Below are positions 46,054 through 55,760 of a stretch of DNA of 64,000 nt, piece by piece. The notes under the pieces were generated by a model that saw only the letters and a list, made by a program, of their open reading frames with translations, was not told the DNA's origin and ran no database searches. How positions within the stretch are numbered: position 1 is the first letter of the stretch; each line of letters begins with the position of its first letter. A program made the translations under genes and the position numbers. The stretch is from Peribacillus simplex NBRC 15720 = DSM 1321 (GTDB taxonomy: Bacteria; Bacillota; Bacilli; Bacillales; DSM-1321): NCBI RefSeq assembly GCF_002243645.1, contig NZ_CP017704.1:4048001-4112000 (forward strand), in the 5' to 3' direction.

Positions 46054-47151
46054 TCACTTTATGATTTGCAGGCTCTTCGGGAATTTGGTCAAAACTTCAC
46101 AGCCGGTATCGGTGATCAGTAGATCATCTTCAATCCTGACTCCTGCAACATTTGGAACATATATGCCAGGTTCGATGGTATAAACCATTCCAGATTGAAG
46201 TTCAAGGGAATTCGTTTCAGTCAAGGATGGATACTCATGGACGCTGATCCCAAGTCCGTGGCCGAGCCTGTGCGGGAAGAATTCACCGTATCCGTTATTC
46301 CTGATGATGTTTCTGGCAGTCAAGTCTATCTCGGAACAGGATACACCAGGTTTACTGGCTGCAACGGCAGCTTCTTGTGCTTTAAGTACAGTTTCATATA
46401 TCTCTGCCTGTTTATCATTGATATCTCCGTAAGCAACCGTTCTAGTGATGTCAGAGCAGTACCCTTCATGAACGACGCCCAGGTCAAAGAGGACAAGGTC
46501 GCCGCGCTGAACCTTCGTATTCCCGGGTGTGCCATGTGGGGAAGCGCCATTTTTACCAGTCAGGACCATGGTGGAAAAAGACATTTGGCTGACTCCGGCT
46601 TTTTTCAATTCATATTCTATCGCTGCAAGGATTTCCATTTCCGTTTTACCCTCATGAATTTCGCTGACACCCACTTCAATCGCAAAGTCGGCAAGGCGAC
46701 ATGCTTCACGGATTTTGACCATTTCATCTTCTGATTTGATCATTCGCATCCTTTGAAGTTTTTCTTCTGCGGAAACGAGCTTTGGTGCTCCGAAGTATTG
46801 TTGGACCTTTTCATAACGTTCTACATTCATATGCTCTTTTTCAATGGCCATTGTATTAATGGTTAACCCGCGATTCTCCACTGCTTGCTTAACTTTTTCC
46901 CATGGATTTTCAATGTCGGTGTAACCGATGATATCTCCAGCCCATCCAGCCTGTTTAGCATCCGGAACTTCCATCTGCGGGCAGACAAGGAATGGGTCGG
47001 CATTTGCAAAAATGGCAAGTGCCAGCAGTCTTTCGTGAGGATCACTAAAAAAACCGCTCAAATAGAAGATGCTCTCTGTAGATGTAAGTAAAGCGGCTTC
47101 AGTCTCATTGACCTGTAGCCAATTTTGTAGTTCTGTCAAACGTTCATTCAT
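46054..47151 (-). CDS. Xaa-Pro dipeptidase, M24B (YkvY-like)
   Basis: 365 residues: N-terminal creatinase domain (about 1-130) and a C-terminal pita-bread peptidase. The five metal ligands are visible: LFDLGV and YCSDITR (two Asp), HGLGISVHE (His), YTIEPGIY (Glu) and RIEDDLL (Glu). Cleaves X-Pro dipeptides with Mn/Co. It resembles B. subtilis YkvY, though that gene lies elsewhere. Divergent from ytkL, 118 bases away. ATG after GGAGGTATCGTC. Confidence 0.9.
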   Translation of the reverse strand: MNERLTELQNWLQVNETEAALLTSTESIFYLSGFFSDPHERLLALAIFANADPFLVCPQMEVPDAKQAGWAGDIIGYTDIENPWEKVKQAVENRGLTINTMAIEKEHMNVERYEKVQQYFGAPKLVSAEEKLQRMRMIKSEDEMVKIREACRLADFAIEVGVSEIHEGKTEMEILAAIEYELKKAGVSQMSFSTMVLTGKNGASPHGTPGNTKVQRGDLVLFDLGVVHEGYCSDITRTVAYGDINDKQAEIYETVLKAQEAAVAASKPGVSCSEIDLTARNIIRNNGYGEFFPHRLGHGLGISVHEYPSLTETNSLELQSGMVYTIEPGIYVPNVAGVRIEDDLLITDTGCEVLTKFPKSLQIIK

Positions 47152-47269
47152 GACGATACCTCCATTAATAAGATATAATTACCTTAGCAATATTTAAAAG
47201 TATAGTAAATGGTAAAGACCTAAGAAAGCTACTTAAAAAATTAGTGGGTATGGGAAGGGAGCATCAAAA

Positions 47270-47950
47270 ATGAAAGTATCTTTTCATGGACATGCAGTTG
47301 TAAAAGTCGAAACGAATGGTAAAACAATTTTAATCGATCCATTCATTACTGGAAACGAATTGACCGATTTGAAGGTAGAAGATGTGAAACCAGATGTGAT
47401 CATCTTAACACATGGCCACAATGACCACGTCGGTGATACGGTTGAATTGGCCAAAAGGCATGATGCACTTGTCATCGGCATTGCAGAGATTGCCGACTAC
47501 CTGGGTGCTCAAGGGGTTAAGACCCACGGGATGAGCATCGGCGGAGCTTTCGAGTTCGACTTTGGAAAAGTGAAACTGACGCCAGCTTTCCATGGAACGG
47601 GATTCAATAACGGAGAGGGGCAAATCATTTATCTGGGAATGCCTGCTGGCATATTGCTTACGATAGAAGGGAAAACGATCTATCATGCAGGGGATACAGC
47701 GGTATTTTCCGATATGAAACTGATCGGGGAGCGACATCCGATTGACTTGGCATTCTTGCCAATCGGTGACAATTACACCATGGGCCCGGAAGATGCAGCA
47801 CTTGCAGCGAAATTCCTTCAAGCCAAACAAGTCGTGCCGATTCATTACAATACTTTCCCTGTCATCAAACAGGATCCTGACAAATTCATCGACTTGCTTG
47901 AAGAGGGAAATGGATTGATCATGGAAGCCGGGGATGAAATAGAATTTTAA
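47270..47950 (+). CDS. ytkL: UPF0173 metallo-beta-lactamase-fold hydrolase
   Basis: 226 residues. [10 protein letters not shown] metal motif (about 43-52), [13 protein letters not shown] and PIHYNTFPV. An MBL-fold hydrolase of unknown substrate, conserved across bacilli and archaea. GGAAGGGAGC precedes the ATG. Monocistronic. Confidence 0.92.
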   Translation: MKVSFHGHAVVKVETNGKTILIDPFITGNELTDLKVEDVKPDVIILTHGHNDHVGDTVELAKRHDALVIGIAEIADYLGAQGVKTHGMSIGGAFEFDFGKVKLTPAFHGTGFNNGEGQIIYLGMPAGILLTIEGKTIYHAGDTAVFSDMKLIGERHPIDLAFLPIGDNYTMGPEDAALAAKFLQAKQVVPIHYNTFPVIKQDPDKFIDLLEEGNGLIMEAGDEIEF

Positions 47951-47955
47951 TAAGA

Positions 47956-47984
47956 GCGGGAGCCTGCAGGGGCTTCCGTTTTTT
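47956..47984 (+). terminator. Terminator of ytkL
   Basis: Imperfect CGGGAGCC / GGCTTCCG stem followed by six T. Confidence 0.7.
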
Positions 47985-48149
47985 ATGTGGATTGTATGGG
48001 GATAGCCGACCGAAATGACGGATTTCCCTTTAGCATTTGCCTTTTGCTCAGTTGTTTCCAGCGATAGGAAAATAAAGTCTCGTTCAGCAGCCAAGTCTTT
48101 TTTCCTTTCACAGGCATAAAATGAATAGATGAAAAAAGGGGGGGATTGG

Positions 48150-48374
48150 ATGAAACAGAGGTTATTACTTTGTTTGCTTTTATGCGGTGTGATGCTGTAT
48201 TATGCCGTGCCGCGTTTGTCGTTGGAAAGTGGCGGTCTGGAGAGTCTGTTTGCTGGATCCTGGCTGTTGTTTGCATTGTTGGCGGTAGCTGGAAACTTGA
48301 CGGGCATACTATATTCTCCTAAGAAACAAAAGGTAAAACGACAGATGGAATACAAAAGGTTGCGTCAATACTAG
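48150..48374 (+). CDS. Small membrane protein, unknown function
   Basis: 74 residues with two hydrophobic segments (about 3-20 and 35-55) and a basic C-terminal tail (KKQKVKRQMEYKRLRQY). I do not recognise a family. ATG 48150 has AAGGGGGGG 6-7 bases upstream; a frame beginning seven codons earlier lies in that purine run. It lies between ytkL and ytoI, on the same strand as both. Confidence 0.65.
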   Translation: MKQRLLLCLLLCGVMLYYAVPRLSLESGGLESLFAGSWLLFALLAVAGNLTGILYSPKKQKVKRQMEYKRLRQY

Positions 48375-48445
48375 TAGTTGTTTGATAAACTAGGCTCTTT
48401 GACCTTATAATGGGGAATAGGAATACCGTGAAAAGGGTGAAGCGC

Positions 48446-49765
48446 TTGGCTACAAAGCATGAACAAATATTAAAACATATCGATGGGCTCCCTGTTGGCG
48501 AAAAGATTTCCGTCCGTCAAATTGCGAAAGCATTGAATGTTAGTGAAGGTACGGCATACCGGGCAATTAAAGAGGCGGAGAACCAGGGCTACGTGAGCTC
48601 GATTGAGCGGGTAGGCACGATCCGTATTGAGAAAAAGAAAAAAGAGAATATTGAAAAGCTAACTTTCGCAGAGGTAGTCAATATTGTTGACGGACAAGTT
48701 CTTGGTGGGAAAACGGGACTTCATAAGACATTAAATAAATTCGTCATCGGGGCAATGAAGCTGGATGCCATGATGAGATATACAGGTGCAGGAAACCTGC
48801 TGATCGTCGGGAACCGTACACAGGCCCACGAGCACGCGTTAAAAGCTGGTGCAGCGGTGCTGGTCACCGGGGGATTCGATACGGAAGAGCCCGTTAAAAG
48901 GTTAGCCGATGAATTGGAGATGCCAGTCATCTCAACGAGTTACGATACGTTTACCGTCGCAACGATGATCAATCGGGCGATCTATGACCAATTGATCAAA
49001 AAGGAAATTTTGCTGGTGGAGGATATTTTGACACCCGTACAGGAAACGACCTTTTTAACAGTGGGTGACCGGGTTCAGACTTGGCATGAACTGAATCAGG
49101 AATCCGGGCATAGCCGTTTCCCTGTTGTCGATGACAATATGAAGGTTCAAGGAATGGTCACATCAAAAGATATCATCGGACAGGAAGAGCTGACGCTCAT
49201 TGACAAGGTGATGACGAAAAACCCGATGACCGTAGGCGATAAAATGAGTGTGGCATCTTCTGCACATATGATGGTTTGGGAAGGGATAGAGTTAATCCCG
49301 GTCGTGAATGACAGTCATATCCTAAAGGGTATCGTGAGCAGGCAGGATGTGCTGAAGGCACTGCAAATGAGTCAAAGGCAGCCTCAGGTCGGCGAAACGA
49401 TCGACGATACGATCACCAGCCAACTAGTGATGACTTCGAATCGAGGCAAGGGCGAGGAAGTGTATAACTATGGCGTCACTCCGCAGATGACCAATTACCT
49501 TGGGACCATTTCAAGCGGTGTGTTCACGACATTAGTCACCGACTCAGCAAACCGTGCACTTCGAAGCTATAAGCGCGGTGACTTGGTCGTGGAGAACATG
49601 ACGATCTACTTCATCAAACCAGTACAGATCGACAGTACGCTTGAAATCCATCCGCGTGTCCTTGAGGTAGGACGTAAATTCGGAAAAGTGGATGTCGAGG
49701 TGTTTAACCAAGGCAAACTTGTCGGCAAGGCGATGTTGACTTGCCAATTGCTGGACCGATCATGA
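48446..49765 (+). CDS. ytoI: YtoI: HTH, DRTGG, CBS pair and hotdog thioesterase-like protein
   Basis: 439 residues. Winged HTH (about 1-65; RQIAKALNVSEGTAYRAIKEAE), DRTGG domain (about 70-185), two CBS domains (about 190-300) and a C-terminal hotdog fold (about 330-435). CBS and DRTGG suggest adenine-nucleotide sensing; the output is unknown. TTG 48446 was chosen: AAGGGTGA lies upstream and the protein then starts ATKHEQIL, like YtoI. ATG at 48410 has no ribosome binding site. Confidence 0.86.
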   Translation: MATKHEQILKHIDGLPVGEKISVRQIAKALNVSEGTAYRAIKEAENQGYVSSIERVGTIRIEKKKKENIEKLTFAEVVNIVDGQVLGGKTGLHKTLNKFVIGAMKLDAMMRYTGAGNLLIVGNRTQAHEHALKAGAAVLVTGGFDTEEPVKRLADELEMPVISTSYDTFTVATMINRAIYDQLIKKEILLVEDILTPVQETTFLTVGDRVQTWHELNQESGHSRFPVVDDNMKVQGMVTSKDIIGQEELTLIDKVMTKNPMTVGDKMSVASSAHMMVWEGIELIPVVNDSHILKGIVSRQDVLKALQMSQRQPQVGETIDDTITSQLVMTSNRGKGEEVYNYGVTPQMTNYLGTISSGVFTTLVTDSANRALRSYKRGDLVVENMTIYFIKPVQIDSTLEIHPRVLEVGRKFGKVDVEVFNQGKLVGKAMLTCQLLDRS

Positions 49766-49770
49766 AAAAT

Positions 49771-49803
49771 AAAAAGGATAATCGAAATTCGATTATCCTT
49801 TTT
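49771..49803. terminator. Bidirectional terminator, ytoI / ytpI
   Basis: AAAAAGGATAATCGAA / TTCGATTATCCTTTTT stem. It includes the last codons and stop of ytpI on the minus strand. Confidence 0.85.
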
Positions 49804-50095
49804 GATTTGCAGCTTCTTCGATTGCATGCGGCAGGTAAAATTTATACATTTTATAGCCGCCCCAAATACTGAATAGGCCAACGAAGATGAAAACGGCAGC
49901 GATGATATAAGTGATGGTCGTGTGGAATAGAAAAAGCTGATTGATTCCGAATAGTGCGACAAACGCACCAAGGGCAATGGATGACTTCCCTGAAATCCAC
50001 TTTTTCTCCATCGGCATTCTGGTTCGGACCGATTTGATTTTATAAAACAGATAGACCCCTAGTGAAAGAACAATCAAGGTGACAAGAATAGGCAT
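49793..50095 (-). CDS. ytpI: YtpI-like membrane protein
   Basis: 100 residues with three hydrophobic segments (about 2-18, 40-58 and 63-80); MPILVTLIVLSLGVYLFYKIK at the N-terminus is close to YtpI. Function unknown. ATG 50095 follows GGGGGA by 9 bases; a TTG six codons upstream lies within this site. Lies between ytoI and nrnA, as in B. subtilis. Confidence 0.85.
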   Translation of the reverse strand: MPILVTLIVLSLGVYLFYKIKSVRTRMPMEKKWISGKSSIALGAFVALFGINQLFLFHTTITYIIAAVFIFVGLFSIWGGYKMYKFYLPHAIEEAANQKG

Positions 50096-50263
50096 CGTTT
50101 GAAATTCCCCCAATTTAACATATGTACCTTTTTATTGTAGCGGGAAATGAAAGAGAATGCCACAGTAAACAAGATGAGTCTTCCTATTTCCCCAATTTTT
50201 TGATTAAATGAAATATATCATCTTTATTAGGCTCGATGATACATATGTGAAGGGGAGATCTAT

Positions 50264-51202
50264 ATGAAAGCTGAAATATTAGCAGATATAAAGCGTTATG
50301 ATACTATCATTCTCCATCGTCATGTCCGTCCAGATCCGGACGCTTATGGTTCACAGGGGGGATTGGCGGAAATCCTGAAAGCATCTTTCCCCGAAAAGCG
50401 AATTTTTACGGTCGGGAAAGAAGAACCGTCATTGAATTACTTAAGAAGGCTCGATGAGATTTCGGATGAAACATATCAAGGTGCTTTGGTCATCGTTTGT
50501 GATACCGCAAATACGGACCGGATTTGTGATGCACGGTACACGACGGGGGATAAACTGATTAAGATCGATCATCATCCTAATGAAGATCCATATGGGGATA
50601 TGCGTTGGGTCGATACATCCTCAAGTTCCACAAGTGAAATGATTTATGAGTTTTACCAGTTCGGTAAAGAACAGGGCTTGAAGATGAGTGATGAAGCGGC
50701 ACGCCTTCTATATGCAGGCATTGTTGGCGATACAGGTCGTTTCCTATTCCAAAGTACGACTGAAAAGACATTTGCCTATGCCAGTGAATTGATTCACTAT
50801 TCGTTCTCCCGCCCGCAGTTATATCAGGAGATGTATGACGTCGAGGAAAGCATAGTACGGTTGAATGGCTATGTGCTGCAGCATTTTGAAATCCTTCCAT
50901 ATGGAACGGGGAAAATGATCATCACAAAAGATATACTTGAAAAATTCCATGCTTCTACATCTGAGGCATCCCAGCTCGTTTCCTCGCTCGGTTCGATTAA
51001 AAATGTTAAGTCATGGGTCTTTTTCATTGAGGAAGATAAAGAAATCAGAGTCCGTTTCCGTTCTAAAGGACCAATCATCAATACGATTGCCCGTAAATAT
51101 AACGGGGGAGGCCACCCGCTTGCGGCAGGAGCTTCGATCCATTCTTGGGATGAAGTGGATAATATCCTTGCCGACATGGAAGAGTTGAATAAAGCGGAAT
51201 GA
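50264..51202 (+). CDS. nrnA: NrnA, oligoribonuclease / pAp phosphatase
   Basis: 312 residues, DHH-DHHA1 phosphoesterase. RPDPDAYGSQ and KIDHHPNEDPYGD (DHH motif) in the first domain; YNGGGHPLAAGAS in DHHA1. It degrades nanoRNA and converts pAp to AMP. AGGGGAG precedes the ATG. Ends in a very strong palindromic terminator. Confidence 0.95.
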   Translation: MKAEILADIKRYDTIILHRHVRPDPDAYGSQGGLAEILKASFPEKRIFTVGKEEPSLNYLRRLDEISDETYQGALVIVCDTANTDRICDARYTTGDKLIKIDHHPNEDPYGDMRWVDTSSSSTSEMIYEFYQFGKEQGLKMSDEAARLLYAGIVGDTGRFLFQSTTEKTFAYASELIHYSFSRPQLYQEMYDVEESIVRLNGYVLQHFEILPYGTGKMIITKDILEKFHASTSEASQLVSSLGSIKNVKSWVFFIEEDKEIRVRFRSKGPIINTIARKYNGGGHPLAAGASIHSWDEVDNILADMEELNKAE

Positions 51203-51205
51203 AAA

Positions 51206-51247
51206 AATTTAAAGACCAAATCGCATATGATTTGGTCTTTAAATTTG
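51206..51247. terminator. Strong terminator, nrnA / ytrI
   Basis: 18-bp perfect stem (AAATTTAAAGACCAAATC and its complement), 6-base loop. Confidence 0.85.
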
Positions 51248-51270
51248 GTAGAAATCAATTAAGCCAAGAT

Positions 51271-51774
51271 CTAAGAAGTAGTCCTTTTTAATTTGATTTC
51301 AATATTCATTTTCGTATAAAACATGATTTCAACGACTTCAAGTTGATAGCGCTTTTTATTGATGGTTACGATCTTATTTTCTATGGATTTTTTCAAAAGC
51401 ACCTTTCCATCATAGACACTGGCGACATCTTTGGCGAGAAGAGAGGAAAGGTTGTCTTCAATCACATCCTCCGCTTCTGCAATACTCAGCCGATCCAGAC
51501 TGTATTTTTCATTCGTAATGGTTACTTCCACTTCCTGAATCGTCAGGATCTCCTCGTTTTTCTGGTTCAATTTTTTATAATCCTGCTCCCAAATTGCGAT
51601 TTTCCCGTTTAAATCCTTGATCTCTTCTCTTTGTTCGTGAAGGGTCCGGATCTGCTTCTCCTGCTGGACACCATGCATATAAAAGAAAATCACCCAGCTG
51701 ATCAATCCGCCAATTGCGGCTCCGGCAAAAAAACGCTGCCAGGTGGGAGACCGGTGATAGGGAGGAATCCTCAT
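51271..51774 (-). CDS. ytrI: Sporulation membrane protein YtrI
   Basis: 167 residues. Membrane segment at about 14-33 (FFAGAAIGGLISWVIFFYM), coiled-coil region (about 38-80), then a small C-terminal domain. In B. subtilis YtrI is produced in the mother cell and is needed for efficient sporulation. ATG overlaps the ytrH stop (TGATG-type overlap at 51771-51774). Order ytrH-ytrI with a sigma-E type promoter. Confidence 0.9.
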   Translation of the reverse strand: MRIPPYHRSPTWQRFFAGAAIGGLISWVIFFYMHGVQQEKQIRTLHEQREEIKDLNGKIAIWEQDYKKLNQKNEEILTIQEVEVTITNEKYSLDRLSIAEAEDVIEDNLSSLLAKDVASVYDGKVLLKKSIENKIVTINKKRYQLEVVEIMFYTKMNIEIKLKRTTS

Positions 51775-52106
51775 GATGAAATATGCTCCTGCGTGAACCA
51801 GTTTATGATCAGTGCTCCTGTCTGTGCTCCGCCAAGTGCAGATAGAATCAATAGGACCTGCTTGACTATATCCTTCGTTTCTCCGTGGAAAATACCGCGT
51901 TCGAAATTATAGACCATATCGAAAGTACCCCCGATTGCAGCGACAATCGCCCAAATACGAAGGCTGTCCGACAGCCGGAATACAGTCGTCATCGGGGCTT
52001 GTCCAGTAAAAAAAGCGGCGAGGCCCCCGATTATCGATCCGCCAAGTAATACGCCAAGCGCTATGAAAAAGCTGTTGAGAAAGGCTGGAACAAAGGCTTC
52101 ATTCAT
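51771..52106 (-). CDS. ytrH: Sporulation membrane protein YtrH
   Basis: 111 residues with three membrane segments (about 10-32, 48-62 and 80-100); FLNSFFIALGVLLGGSIIGG is close to YtrH. In B. subtilis ytrH is transcribed by sigma-E with ytrI and contributes to cortex formation. ATG after AAAAGGATG. First gene of ytrHI. Confidence 0.92.
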   Translation of the reverse strand: MNEAFVPAFLNSFFIALGVLLGGSIIGGLAAFFTGQAPMTTVFRLSDSLRIWAIVAAIGGTFDMVYNFERGIFHGETKDIVKQVLLILSALGGAQTGALIINWFTQEHISS

Positions 52107-52145
52107 ATATCATCATCCTTTTTTGCTTGATATTCTTCTATTCCA

Positions 52146-52174
52146 TTTATATGGGAAGTTCAGAGGTAATATGA
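52146..52174 (-). promoter_or_regulatory. Sigma-E type promoter of ytrHI
   Basis: On the minus strand TCATATT (52168-52174), 14-base spacer, CATATAAA (52146-52153). This matches KMATATT-14-CATACAHT with two mismatches in the -10. The position (about 40 bases before ytrH) fits. Confidence 0.72.
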
Positions 52175-52288
52175 TAGTCGTCGGAAATCAGGAAGTTAAA
52201 TTGCATTGGTAATGAGAACATATTTTCTTTTTTTGAAATAAACACTATAATGAAAAGAAACATGCCTTACAAAGGTGGGAGAAAAAAC

Positions 52289-55200
52289 GTGTATACTCAT
52301 CTCCATATTCAGAGCGGATACAGCCTGCTGACAAGTACGGTGAAGATTACTGAACTTGTGGCCAAAGCGAAAGCGGATGGCTGTAAAAGTCTTGCCTTAA
52401 CCGATCGAAATGTTATGTACGGTTCGGTCTATTTTTATAAAGAATGCAAGAGACAGGGGATAAAGCCGATCATCGGCATACTTGCGGATGTCCTTGATGA
52501 ACGGGAATCGGCACATGGACTTCTTTTATTGGCAAAAAGTCTCCAAGGATATCAAAACCTGCTTAAAATAAGCAGTGCAATAAAAACTAAATCCTCGTCA
52601 GGCATTCCAATGAATTGGCTTAAAGCCTATTCCCGGGGCTTGATTGCAATCACACCGGGTGCGGAGGGGCAAATAGAAACGCTATTGAGAGAAGAAAATC
52701 CTGAAGAAGCCAAACAGGCAGCAGGACGATTTCTGCAAATTTTTGGTCATGATAACTTTTATGTATCCATACAGAGACTTTCAATTGCGGATGAGGAAAA
52801 GGGTAACGAAGCTATAAGTCAGCTGGCGAGAGATTTAGAGATAAAGATTGTCGCGACAAATCCGGTCTATTATTTGAACGAAAGCGATGCACTCGCTCAT
52901 GAAGTCTTATTGGCGATTGGAAATGGCGACAAGCTGGCGGATGAGACGCATACGGTTCTTGAATCCGATCAATTTTATTTGAAAAGTCGGGCTCAGATGG
53001 CAGAACTATTCCATGACAGACCGGATGCACTCGAAAATACACTACATATTGACGCGCAATGCAATCTGGAAATTCCATTTCATCGTTCACTGATGCCTAA
53101 GTACCCTACTGAAGATGGAGTCACAGCCGAGGAAATGCTCGAAGCCATCTGTTTCCAAGGGCTGAAGAAAAGATTGCCGGAGCCATCCATTCAATATGAA
53201 GAGCGCCTACGATATGAATTGGATATCATCACCAAGATGAAATTCAGCGATTACTTTTTAATCGTTTGGGATTTCATGAAATTCGCTAAGGACCATCAAA
53301 TCCTGACTGGTCCTGGAAGGGGGTCGGCGGCAGGATCGATGGTCGCTTATGTGCTGTCGATAACGGATGTCGATCCAATCGAACATTCCTTGCTGTTCGA
53401 GCGTTTCCTGAATCCAGAGCGTGTCTCGATGCCGGATATCGACATTGACTTTCCGGATAACCGCCGTGAAGAAGTGATTGCCTATGTCGCGAAGAAATAC
53501 GGGGAACTTCATGTAGCACAAATCATTACCTTCGGAACATTGGCTGCCAAGGCTGCGTTAAGGGACACAGGACGTGTTTTCGGCTTGAATTCAAAGGAAC
53601 AGGAAGCGGTATCGAAAATGATTCCAGGCCGTCTGGGCATCACGCTTCCCGAGGCTTTCAAGGAATCGAAAAAGCTCAGGGAATTCGTTAATGAGAGTGA
53701 CCTGAACCAAAAACTTTTTCAAACCGCGTTATTGCTTGAAGGTCTGCCTCGCCATGCTTCGACACATGCTGCCGGCGTCGTCATCAGCGACCAGGCACTG
53801 ACCGAGCATATCCCGATTCAAGGAGGGCATGACGGCATCCATCTGACTCAATATCCAATGGATCTTCTCGAAGAACTGGGACTTCTTAAAATGGATTTTC
53901 TTGGACTCCGCAATTTAACGCTCATCGATAATATTTTAAATAACATCAAAAAGGGAACGGGGAAAAAGCTGGACTTGTCCCATATCCCGATGGATGACCC
54001 CGAGACGCTGGCCCTTTTAGGGAGAGGTGAAACCACCGGAGTGTTTCAATTTGAATCGGATGGCATCCGAAAGGTTTTGATCAAGCTGAAACCTAACCGA
54101 TTCGAGGATATCGTCGCGGTCAATGCCCTATATCGTCCAGGTCCGATGGAAAATATTCCGCTGTTCATCGAGCGAAAACATGGACTGGCACCGATTGATT
54201 ACCTGCACGAGGATTTGAAGGATATCCTCGAGCCGACATACGGGGTCATCGTTTATCAAGAACAAATCATGCAAATTGCCTCACGCTTAGCCGGTTTTTC
54301 ATTAGGGGAGGCTGACCTGCTCCGTCGTGCAGTTTCGAAGAAGAAGAAGGATGTTCTGGATCAAGAGAGGCAGCATTTCGTGAGCGGCTCATTGAAACAA
54401 GGATACTCCGAAAAAACGGCAGATGAGATATATTCCTTGATTGTCCGCTTCGCTAACTATGGATTCAACCGAAGCCATGCGGTGGCGTATAGTTTCATCG
54501 CTTATCAGCTGGGTTACTTGAAAACCCACCATCCGGAATATTTCATGGCAGCACTCCTGACATCGGTCGTCGGGAATGATGAAAAGATTTCGCAATATAT
54601 CCGTGAAGCAAAAAAGAAAGGGATAATGGTTTTGACTCCCTCGATTAACCGGAGCGGTTACCCGTTTTTACCGGAAAAGGAAGGGATCCGTTATAGCCTT
54701 GGAGCCATAAAAGGGATAGGCGGAACGGTCCTAAAAGAAATCTTTGCTGCGAGGCGGCAGAAGAAGTTCGCTGATTTATTCGATTTCTGTTTGCGCGTTT
54801 CGGGGAAAATCGTAAATAGAAAAGTGTTGGAGGCGCTTGTACATTCAGGTGCATTTGATGAATTCGGTGAAGACCGGGCAACATTGTTGGCGAGCTTGGA
54901 CGTAGCGATCAATCATACGGAATTGGTTAATCCAGATGATGACCTATTCGATATGTTTTCGGATGGCGAGTTTTCACTCAAACCGAAATACAACCGGGTC
55001 GAGCCTATCCCTATTGAGCACAAACTCTCGTTGGAAAAAAGCGCATTGGGGCTTTATCTATCGAATCATCCTGTGACAAGCTACAGAGAACTTTTTCAGC
55101 ACTTCGGCTGTTTGACCATAGAGGAAGCTACCAATAAAAAGGAATCAAAAGTCTTACTTGGCGCATACATTACGTCGGTTAAAACCATAAGGACAAAAAA

Positions 55201-55648
55201 GGGCGATGTGATGGCTTTCTTGAGCGTTAGTGATGAAGAGGGGGATATTGAAGCGGTCGTTTTCCCAAATGTTTATAAAAACCACTCCGCCGACTTGAAT
55301 CACGGACAACTCGTTATGCTGCAAGGGACATTGGAAGAACGGGATGGAAAAACACAGCTCCTGATCAGGAACGTATACCCGCTTGAAAAAGTGAAGCAGA
55401 TGAAAGAGGAAAAAAACGGAACGATATTCCTGAAAATTGAGGCTGGCAAGCAAACGAAGGATACACTGCAAAAAATAAAAAAAATTTTAATGCAGCATAG
55501 CGGTGAAACCAAGGTCATGCTTTTTTACGAGAGGGAAAACCGCTATGTACAGCTATCTTATTGGGATTGGGTCAATCCTACCGATAGTCTAATGCAGGCA
55601 CTATTTGACTTGGTTGGAAAAGGGAATGTGGTTTACAAGAAAGAATAA
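52289..55648 (+). CDS. dnaE: DNA polymerase III subunit alpha, DnaE
   Basis: 1119 residues. PHP domain (about 1-270; YTHLHIQSGYS), Pol III alpha catalytic core with PGRGSAAGSMVAY and the metal aspartates in MPDIDIDFPDNRREE, tandem helix-hairpin-helix, and a C-terminal OB domain (about 985-1060). Extends RNA primers, together with PolC. The start was set at GTG 52289 because AAAGGTGGGAG precedes it and the product begins at the PHP domain; 13 upstream codons include the ribosome binding site. Divergent from ytrHI. Confidence 0.96.
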   Translation: MYTHLHIQSGYSLLTSTVKITELVAKAKADGCKSLALTDRNVMYGSVYFYKECKRQGIKPIIGILADVLDERESAHGLLLLAKSLQGYQNLLKISSAIKTKSSSGIPMNWLKAYSRGLIAITPGAEGQIETLLREENPEEAKQAAGRFLQIFGHDNFYVSIQRLSIADEEKGNEAISQLARDLEIKIVATNPVYYLNESDALAHEVLLAIGNGDKLADETHTVLESDQFYLKSRAQMAELFHDRPDALENTLHIDAQCNLEIPFHRSLMPKYPTEDGVTAEEMLEAICFQGLKKRLPEPSIQYEERLRYELDIITKMKFSDYFLIVWDFMKFAKDHQILTGPGRGSAAGSMVAYVLSITDVDPIEHSLLFERFLNPERVSMPDIDIDFPDNRREEVIAYVAKKYGELHVAQIITFGTLAAKAALRDTGRVFGLNSKEQEAVSKMIPGRLGITLPEAFKESKKLREFVNESDLNQKLFQTALLLEGLPRHASTHAAGVVISDQALTEHIPIQGGHDGIHLTQYPMDLLEELGLLKMDFLGLRNLTLIDNILNNIKKGTGKKLDLSHIPMDDPETLALLGRGETTGVFQFESDGIRKVLIKLKPNRFEDIVAVNALYRPGPMENIPLFIERKHGLAPIDYLHEDLKDILEPTYGVIVYQEQIMQIASRLAGFSLGEADLLRRAVSKKKKDVLDQERQHFVSGSLKQGYSEKTADEIYSLIVRFANYGFNRSHAVAYSFIAYQLGYLKTHHPEYFMAALLTSVVGNDEKISQYIREAKKKGIMVLTPSINRSGYPFLPEKEGIRYSLGAIKGIGGTVLKEIFAARRQKKFADLFDFCLRVSGKIVNRKVLEALVHSGAFDEFGEDRATLLASLDVAINHTELVNPDDDLFDMFSDGEFSLKPKYNRVEPIPIEHKLSLEKSALGLYLSNHPVTSYRELFQHFGCLTIEEATNKKESKVLLGAYITSVKTIRTKKGDVMAFLSVSDEEGDIEAVVFPNVYKNHSADLNHGQLVMLQGTLEERDGKTQLLIRNVYPLEKVKQMKEEKNGTIFLKIEAGKQTKDTLQKIKKILMQHSGETKVMLFYERENRYVQLSYWDWVNPTDSLMQALFDLVGKGNVVYKKE

Positions 55649-55652
55649 CTGT

Positions 55653-55680
55653 TTTACAACTTTAATAGTTATGTTATATT
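55653..55680 (+). promoter_or_regulatory. Promoter of ytsJ
   Basis: TTTACA (55653-55658), 16 bases, TATATT (55675-55680), placing the start near 55687. Confidence 0.6.
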
Positions 55681-55694
55681 GAGAACAGGCCGCT

Positions 55695-55707
55695 GTGGTC
55701 TGACCAC
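55695..55707. promoter_or_regulatory. Palindromic GntR/FadR-type operator before ytsJ
   Basis: GTGGTCTGACCAC: perfect 6-bp arms around T. The core TGGTCTGACCA fits TNGTNNNACNA, the FadR-subfamily operator pattern. It lies just downstream of the predicted start. The adjacent GntR-family gene is the likely binder. Confidence 0.65.
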
Positions 55708-55760
55708 TAGATTTCAGCATATAAGATTTGGTATACCCAATTTGTTTTAGGAGTGAAACT